DNA from: Thermohalobaculum sp039178805
GTDB taxonomy: Bacteria > Pseudomonadota > Alphaproteobacteria > Rhodobacterales > Rhodobacteraceae
DNA: 9,057 nt
Reading direction: 5' to 3'
Assembly (NCBI GenBank): GCA_039178805.1
Contig: JBCDFC010000202.1
Location: forward strand, 1-9,057
The notes below the pieces were generated by a model, which was not told the DNA's origin, searched no databases, and saw only the letters and a list, made by a program, of their open reading frames with translations. The translations under genes were made by a program, and so were the position numbers. Shown piece after piece: positions 6,914 through 9,057 of this stretch. Every line of letters begins with the position of its first letter. Positions within the stretch are counted from its first letter, which is position 1.

Positions 6914-7608
6914 GCGGGCCTGGGACCTCCACAGCGAAGCCGGGCGCACGAGAAAATTCGGGGCCGAAGCGCGACATCGACCGGACGCGCGAGCGGCTCC
7001 TCGCGCTCGGTTACGGTCATGCTGCTGAGCGACTTGGCGATGTTCTCGACCGCGCTGTAGCGCAGCGTGGGCCATTGATGCGCCATTGGTGCGAGCACGC
7101 TGGCGACCGGTACCTGGATCCGCGGCAAGGGCCGCCGGGTGTGGGCAAGACGTACCTCGCGGTGAGCCCCGGGGTGCGCACCGTGCAGCTTGGCTTCTTC
7201 GCCCAGTACTACCGCTTCAACGAACTGATGACCGCACTCAAGGGCGATGCCGATATGCCCCCGGCCCTGCTCTGGCGGCGCAAGTACATGTCCACAGCGC
7301 TGCTGATCATCGACGAACTCGGCTTCGAAGGGATGAGCCGGGAGCAGGCATCGTTCGCCACGGCGCTCGAACCGGTGTCGCGTTCGCGGCTCACGCTTTC
7401 GCCTCATCACCTACCGCTACGACCGCGGCGCGATCCTGAGCACCACCAACAAAAACGTGCGGGACCGGACGGAGCTCCCCGCCGATGATGAGGTCCTCGC
7501 CGCTGCCATCCTCGACAGGCTGCTCCACCGCTCGAATGTCCTCAACACCAGGGCCGTTCATACCGGATCCGGGACCTCGAGGGCATCCTGAAGAAGGAAA
7601 GCGCTTGA
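6910..7608 (+). pseudogene. istB: istB helper ATPase pseudogene (IS21 family)
   Basis: IstB is the DnaA/DnaC-like AAA+ helper of IS21 transposition. ATG 6910 overlaps the istA stop. The N-terminus (RERLLALGYGHAAERLGDVLDRAVAQR) matches family, then passes abruptly to GPPGVGKTYLAV, the Walker A motif, with some tens of residues missing between them. Walker B is LLIIDELGFE at about 7300-7330. After EQASFATALEPV the frame is lost. Family sequence resumes in another frame as FRLITYRYDRGAIL, then STTNKNVRDRTELP and AAAILDRLLHRSNVL, and after one more shift near 7550 ends as YRIRDLEGILKKESA with TGA at 7606-7608. At least two frameshifts and one deletion make it non-functional, though the nucleotide-binding motifs survive. 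Confidence 0.87.
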
Positions 7609-7619
7609 ACCAGACCACC

Positions 7620-7670
7620 GCAGGCCGGGCCGCGCTCCGATACACGGGGTCTACACGCGACCCGGCCTGC
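7620..7670. repeat. 10-bp perfect inverted repeat downstream of istB
   Basis: GCAGGCCGGG (7620-7629) is the exact reverse complement of CCCGGCCTGC (7661-7670), with 31 bp between them. It lies between the istB stop and the right terminal repeat of the insertion sequence. It could be a transcriptional barrier of the element or part of its end structure; no T-tract follows. Confidence 0.45.
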
Positions 7671-7736
7671 TCAGCGCCGTGCGATGAGCGCTGCGAACAA
7701 GCCGAACCTGAGCACGGCGTCGCTCCTTGCACGACA

Positions 7737-7790
7737 CCAACCGTAAGACCCGGTGCCGCCTCAACCCGCAAATCCGGATGTCGTTCGACA
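7737..7790 (-). repeat. Right terminal inverted repeat of the IS21-family remnant
   Basis: Read on the minus strand it begins TGTCGAACGACATCCGG and continues GGTTGAGGCGGCACCGGG, aligning with the left end over about 53 positions with roughly two thirds identity. It fixes the right boundary of the element at 7790. Confidence 0.75.
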
Positions 7791-7922
7791 CCCCCGCCCG
7801 ACTGCTCGGATCGCGCTGGGTTCGACCGCGCTCAGTCGGCATTGGCCGAGGATGCCGAAAGCTGCGCCAGCAAACCGCATCCCAATGCGCAACGAACCGC
7901 ATCGCCGCATGGCTTTAACGCC

Positions 7923-7950
7923 TTGACCAGAGACGCAACATTCCCATAGT
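7923..7950 (+). promoter_or_regulatory. Promoter of tRNA-Lys
   Basis: TTGACC (7923-7928), a 16-bp spacer and CATAGT (7945-7950) form a -35/-10 pair matching five and four consensus bases. Transcription would start around 7957, a few bases before the mature 5' end at 7962, so the tRNA appears to have its own promoter rather than depend on the insertion sequence to its left. Confidence 0.55.
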
Positions 7951-7961
7951 CCGCTCTGGTC
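7925..7961. repeat. 8-bp inverted repeat bracketing the tRNA promoter -10 box
   Basis: GACCAGAG (7925-7932) and CTCTGGTC (7954-7961) are exact reverse complements 21 bp apart. The left arm overlaps the -35 box and the right arm abuts the tRNA 5' end. It could be a protein-binding dyad or chance. Confidence 0.4.
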
Positions 7962-8036
7962 GGGCGGGTAGCTCAGCGGTAGAGCAGCTGACTTTTAATC
8001 AGCTGGTCGTGGGTTCGATCCCCACCCCGCTCACCA
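7962..8036 (+). tRNA. tRNA-Lys, anticodon TTT
   Basis: A complete cloverleaf can be drawn. The acceptor stem is GGGCGGG with CCCGCTC (one G-U), the D arm GCTC/GAGC, and the anticodon arm GCTGA/TCAGC around CTTTTAA, with anticodon TTT at 7994-7996. The variable loop is TGGTC and the T arm GTGGG-TTCGATC-CCCAC. Discriminator A at 8033 is followed by an encoded CCA (8034-8036). It decodes AAA and AAG lysine codons. The gene appears intact and has its own promoter. tRNA genes are frequent integration sites for mobile elements, and the unknown open frame begins 135 bp downstream. Confidence 0.97.
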
Positions 8037-8083
8037 ACAAAATCATAGATTTACTGGCAGGCTCAGCGAATGCGGCTTTGCGC

Positions 8084-8104
8084 TGCCTTCCACATGCCTT
8101 CCAC
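8084..8104. repeat. Short tandem duplication, period 11
   Basis: TGCCTTCCAC occurs twice in tandem with an 11-bp period (8084-8093 and 8095-8104) in the gene-free stretch after tRNA-Lys. Only two copies are present. Otherwise 8037-8170 shows no terminator or gene that I can support. Confidence 0.4.
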
Positions 8105-8170
8105 GCACAGCGATCTCGCGGCTTATCACGGCGTGCAGCGATAGTAGGTGTGGGAGTCGCCCCAGCGGCG

Positions 8171-9057
8171 ATGCTCCTCAGCGCACCCCTTAGTGACGCT
8201 GCCACGAACCCAATCGATCAGGTGTCACCCACTGCCATTCGTGGGCGCATTGCGAAGGTGGTTCGGACGTACAGCGTCCCGACGATTGCTTATCCTGAGC
8301 CGATGTCTGCCGATGAAGCGGCGGCTGCGCTTGCGCTGACCGATGCGGACGTCGAGCGCTTGGAGCCGCTTCTTGTGTTTGCTCGGCGCTGGGGCGTTTG
8401 CCTCGATTGGCTCGTTAAAGGCGATGTCAGCGGGCTCTTGCTCGACGGGCGGCAGAACCGAGAGCGTGAAGGCCGCGTGGGCGGGTCCCCTGCGAACGAT
8501 CCGGCTGTCATCGCGTATCGTGCGTATCGGGCGGAGTGGGAGCGTGCGAAGCCTGCGATTGCTCGGTCCTCCGATTTGGTGCCGGGGTCGCCGGGAAGTG
8601 ATGACGCGCGTGGTGCAGAGGTCGCGGCACTCGACCGCTCGCTCAAGTTTGCCGATCTGGCTGCAGCTGCCGATGCTGAGACGCTTGAAGGACTGCGCTG
8701 CCAGCTGCTCCTGGTTGCCGAGATGGCCTGGGGGCTGTCAGCCAATGGCGATCCCGACAGCATGGCCGCCTACACCTCCAGCAATCACGGGTGCGTGGGC
8801 TCGGCAATCGAGATGAAGGCCCTGCTCTCAGTCTATGCCGCCATCGCGCGATGGATCGGTCACCCGAGCGGTGAGGCGGCTGGGAGGCACGGTCCGCGCT
8901 CTCCGTCGAGGACGCTTAGCGGCGGGGGCCAAGGAGCCCCCCTACCCCCGGATGGGACCCACCCGGGGTGGATAGGGGTGAGATCCTCTCCCCACAAAAA
9001 TTTCTGGAAAATCTTGATCGCATTGGAGGCAGTCATGATGGCCAGCGACGTGGACGC
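8171..9057 (+). CDS. Unrecognised protein, open to the window end (partial)
   Basis: One frame is free of stops from ATG 8171 (alternative GTG 8150, or ATG 8303 before SADEAAAAL) to the last base, 295 complete codons. I do not recognise the family. Residues 45-95 are predicted helical, and WGVCLDWLVKGDVSGLL (74-90) recalls the last helix of phage-repressor-type XRE proteins (the 'GVSLDWLLTG' block), although no full helix-turn-helix is evident. A charged middle (about 97-160) is followed by a helical block at about 161-230, including GLRCQLLLVAEMAWGLS and MKALLSVYAAIARWIG. After about residue 235 the translation is Gly/Pro/Ser-rich and unlike protein, and DNA there forms GC-rich dyads, so the real protein may end or be frameshifted near 8880-8920. 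No signal peptide or membrane helix is clear. Lying just after a tRNA beside a dead IS, it could be a prophage or island gene. Confidence 0.45.
   Translation, partial: MLLSAPLSDAATNPIDQVSPTAIRGRIAKVVRTYSVPTIAYPEPMSADEAAAALALTDADVERLEPLLVFARRWGVCLDWLVKGDVSGLLLDGRQNREREGRVGGSPANDPAVIAYRAYRAEWERAKPAIARSSDLVPGSPGSDDARGAEVAALDRSLKFADLAAAADAETLEGLRCQLLLVAEMAWGLSANGDPDSMAAYTSSNHGCVGSAIEMKALLSVYAAIARWIGHPSGEAAGRHGPRSPSRTLSGGGQGAPLPPDGTHPGWIGVRSSPHKNFWKILIALEAVMMASDVD
8924..8989. repeat. Cluster of overlapping GC-rich dyads
   Basis: GGGGGC (8924-8929) pairs with GCCCCC (8936-8941) around a 6-nt loop. CCCCGG (8946-8951) pairs with CCGGGG (8963-8968), and flanking CCCCTA and TAGGGG extend this to an imperfect palindrome over about 8939-8977. 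GGGG and GAGA near 8975-8983 can pair with TCTCCCC just after. Such density is typical of intergenic structural DNA rather than coding sequence, although the surrounding frame has no stop. It ends just before an AT-rich stretch leading to a ribosome binding site. Confidence 0.55.
9025..9037 (+). promoter_or_regulatory. Strong ribosome binding site and probable gene start at 9035
   Basis: GGAGG at 9025-9029 is five bases from ATGATG at 9035-9040, the best Shine-Dalgarno arrangement in the window. The new protein would begin MMASDVDA and run off the right edge. It is in the same frame as the open frame from 8171, so it is either a separate gene whose upstream neighbour lacks a visible stop, or an internal start. 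Confidence 0.5.

Larger units (their letters stand above)
5629..7790 (+). mobile_element. Decayed IS21-family insertion sequence
   Basis: The element is bounded by imperfect inverted repeats that both begin TGT and share CGACAT near the tip. Inside are remnants of istA and istB in the usual order, joined by an ATGA overlap at 6910-6913, the hallmark of IS21. The present length is 2162 bp, against about 2.5 kb for intact members, which fits the internal deletions inferred in both genes. Flanks just outside (GCGCCTCC on the left, CCCCCGCC on the right) do not give a clear target-site duplication, consistent with age or rearrangement. It cannot encode a working transposase. Confidence 0.85.

Noticed and set aside
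5621..7798. Target-site duplication flanking the IS21 remnant
   Set aside because: The flanks GCGCCTCC and CCCCCGCC are only loosely similar C-rich strings; not enough to call a duplication.
7485..7949. 154-codon plus-strand frame spanning the IS right end
   Set aside because: It crosses the istB tail and terminal repeat in a non-istB frame, with no family resemblance.
7999..8205. Minus-strand open frame of 68 codons ending in GVGIEPTTS
   Set aside because: It is antisense to tRNA-Lys; 'GVGIEPTTS' is a well-known false translation of the reverse strand of tRNA genes.
8290..8816. 157-codon frames on both strands over the unknown right-end gene
   Set aside because: Both are Ser/Arg- or Ala/Arg-rich with shadow-like composition. 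The frame from 8171 has better codon third-position GC bias and longer helical segments.
1..9057. CRISPR array, toxin-antitoxin pair, restriction system or other defence locus
   Set aside because: No repeated spacer structure and no protein with matching motifs was seen on either strand.

Overview
The window looks like the chromosome of a high-GC alphaproteobacterium, possibly a member of the Rhodobacterales. That placement is an inference from codon and GC style and from the protein families present (a branched-chain-type amino acid ABC transporter, a pseudoazurin, an FMN alpha-hydroxy acid dehydrogenase and an IS21-type insertion sequence). No rRNA or other taxonomic marker is present.

Bases 1-1104 are the 3' end of a rightward branched-chain amino acid-type ABC transporter operon: the last 55 residues of the periplasmic binding protein, a stable intercistronic hairpin, and the LivF-type ATPase. 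Convergent to it is a leftward gene for an exported Sel1-repeat protein (1167-1868) whose start is hard to place. A good sigma70-type promoter at 1837-1865, inside the first codons of the Sel1 reading frame, points right to a Tat-exported pseudoazurin (1983-2465). A long hairpin at 2479-2510 separates it from the next gene.

Bases 2539-5548 hold a divergent pair: a leftward fused double-ATPase of the oligopeptide/nickel (Dpp/Opp) transporter class with no permease or binding protein beside it, and a rightward FMN-dependent alpha-hydroxy acid dehydrogenase. The 202-bp gap between them contains two perfect palindromes that could be operators.

Bases 5629-7790 are a decayed IS21-family insertion sequence. 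Both terminal inverted repeats are recognisable, and between them lie istA and istB pseudogenes broken by stops, frameshifts and internal deletions. Bases 7791-7922 show nothing I can name. An intact tRNA-Lys(TTT) with encoded CCA and its own promoter occupies 7923-8036. Bases 8037-8170 hold only a short tandem repeat.

From about 8171 to the window end, one frame stays open and encodes a protein I do not recognise. Near its end it runs through a GC-rich set of overlapping dyads and a strong ribosome binding site with an in-frame ATGATG. The position beside a tRNA and a dead IS suggests the edge of an accessory or prophage-like segment continuing to the right. No CRISPR array, integrase, toxin-antitoxin pair or recognisable defence system is visible. 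Apart from the unknown right-end gene, the window is mostly ordinary metabolism and transport plus mobile-element decay.
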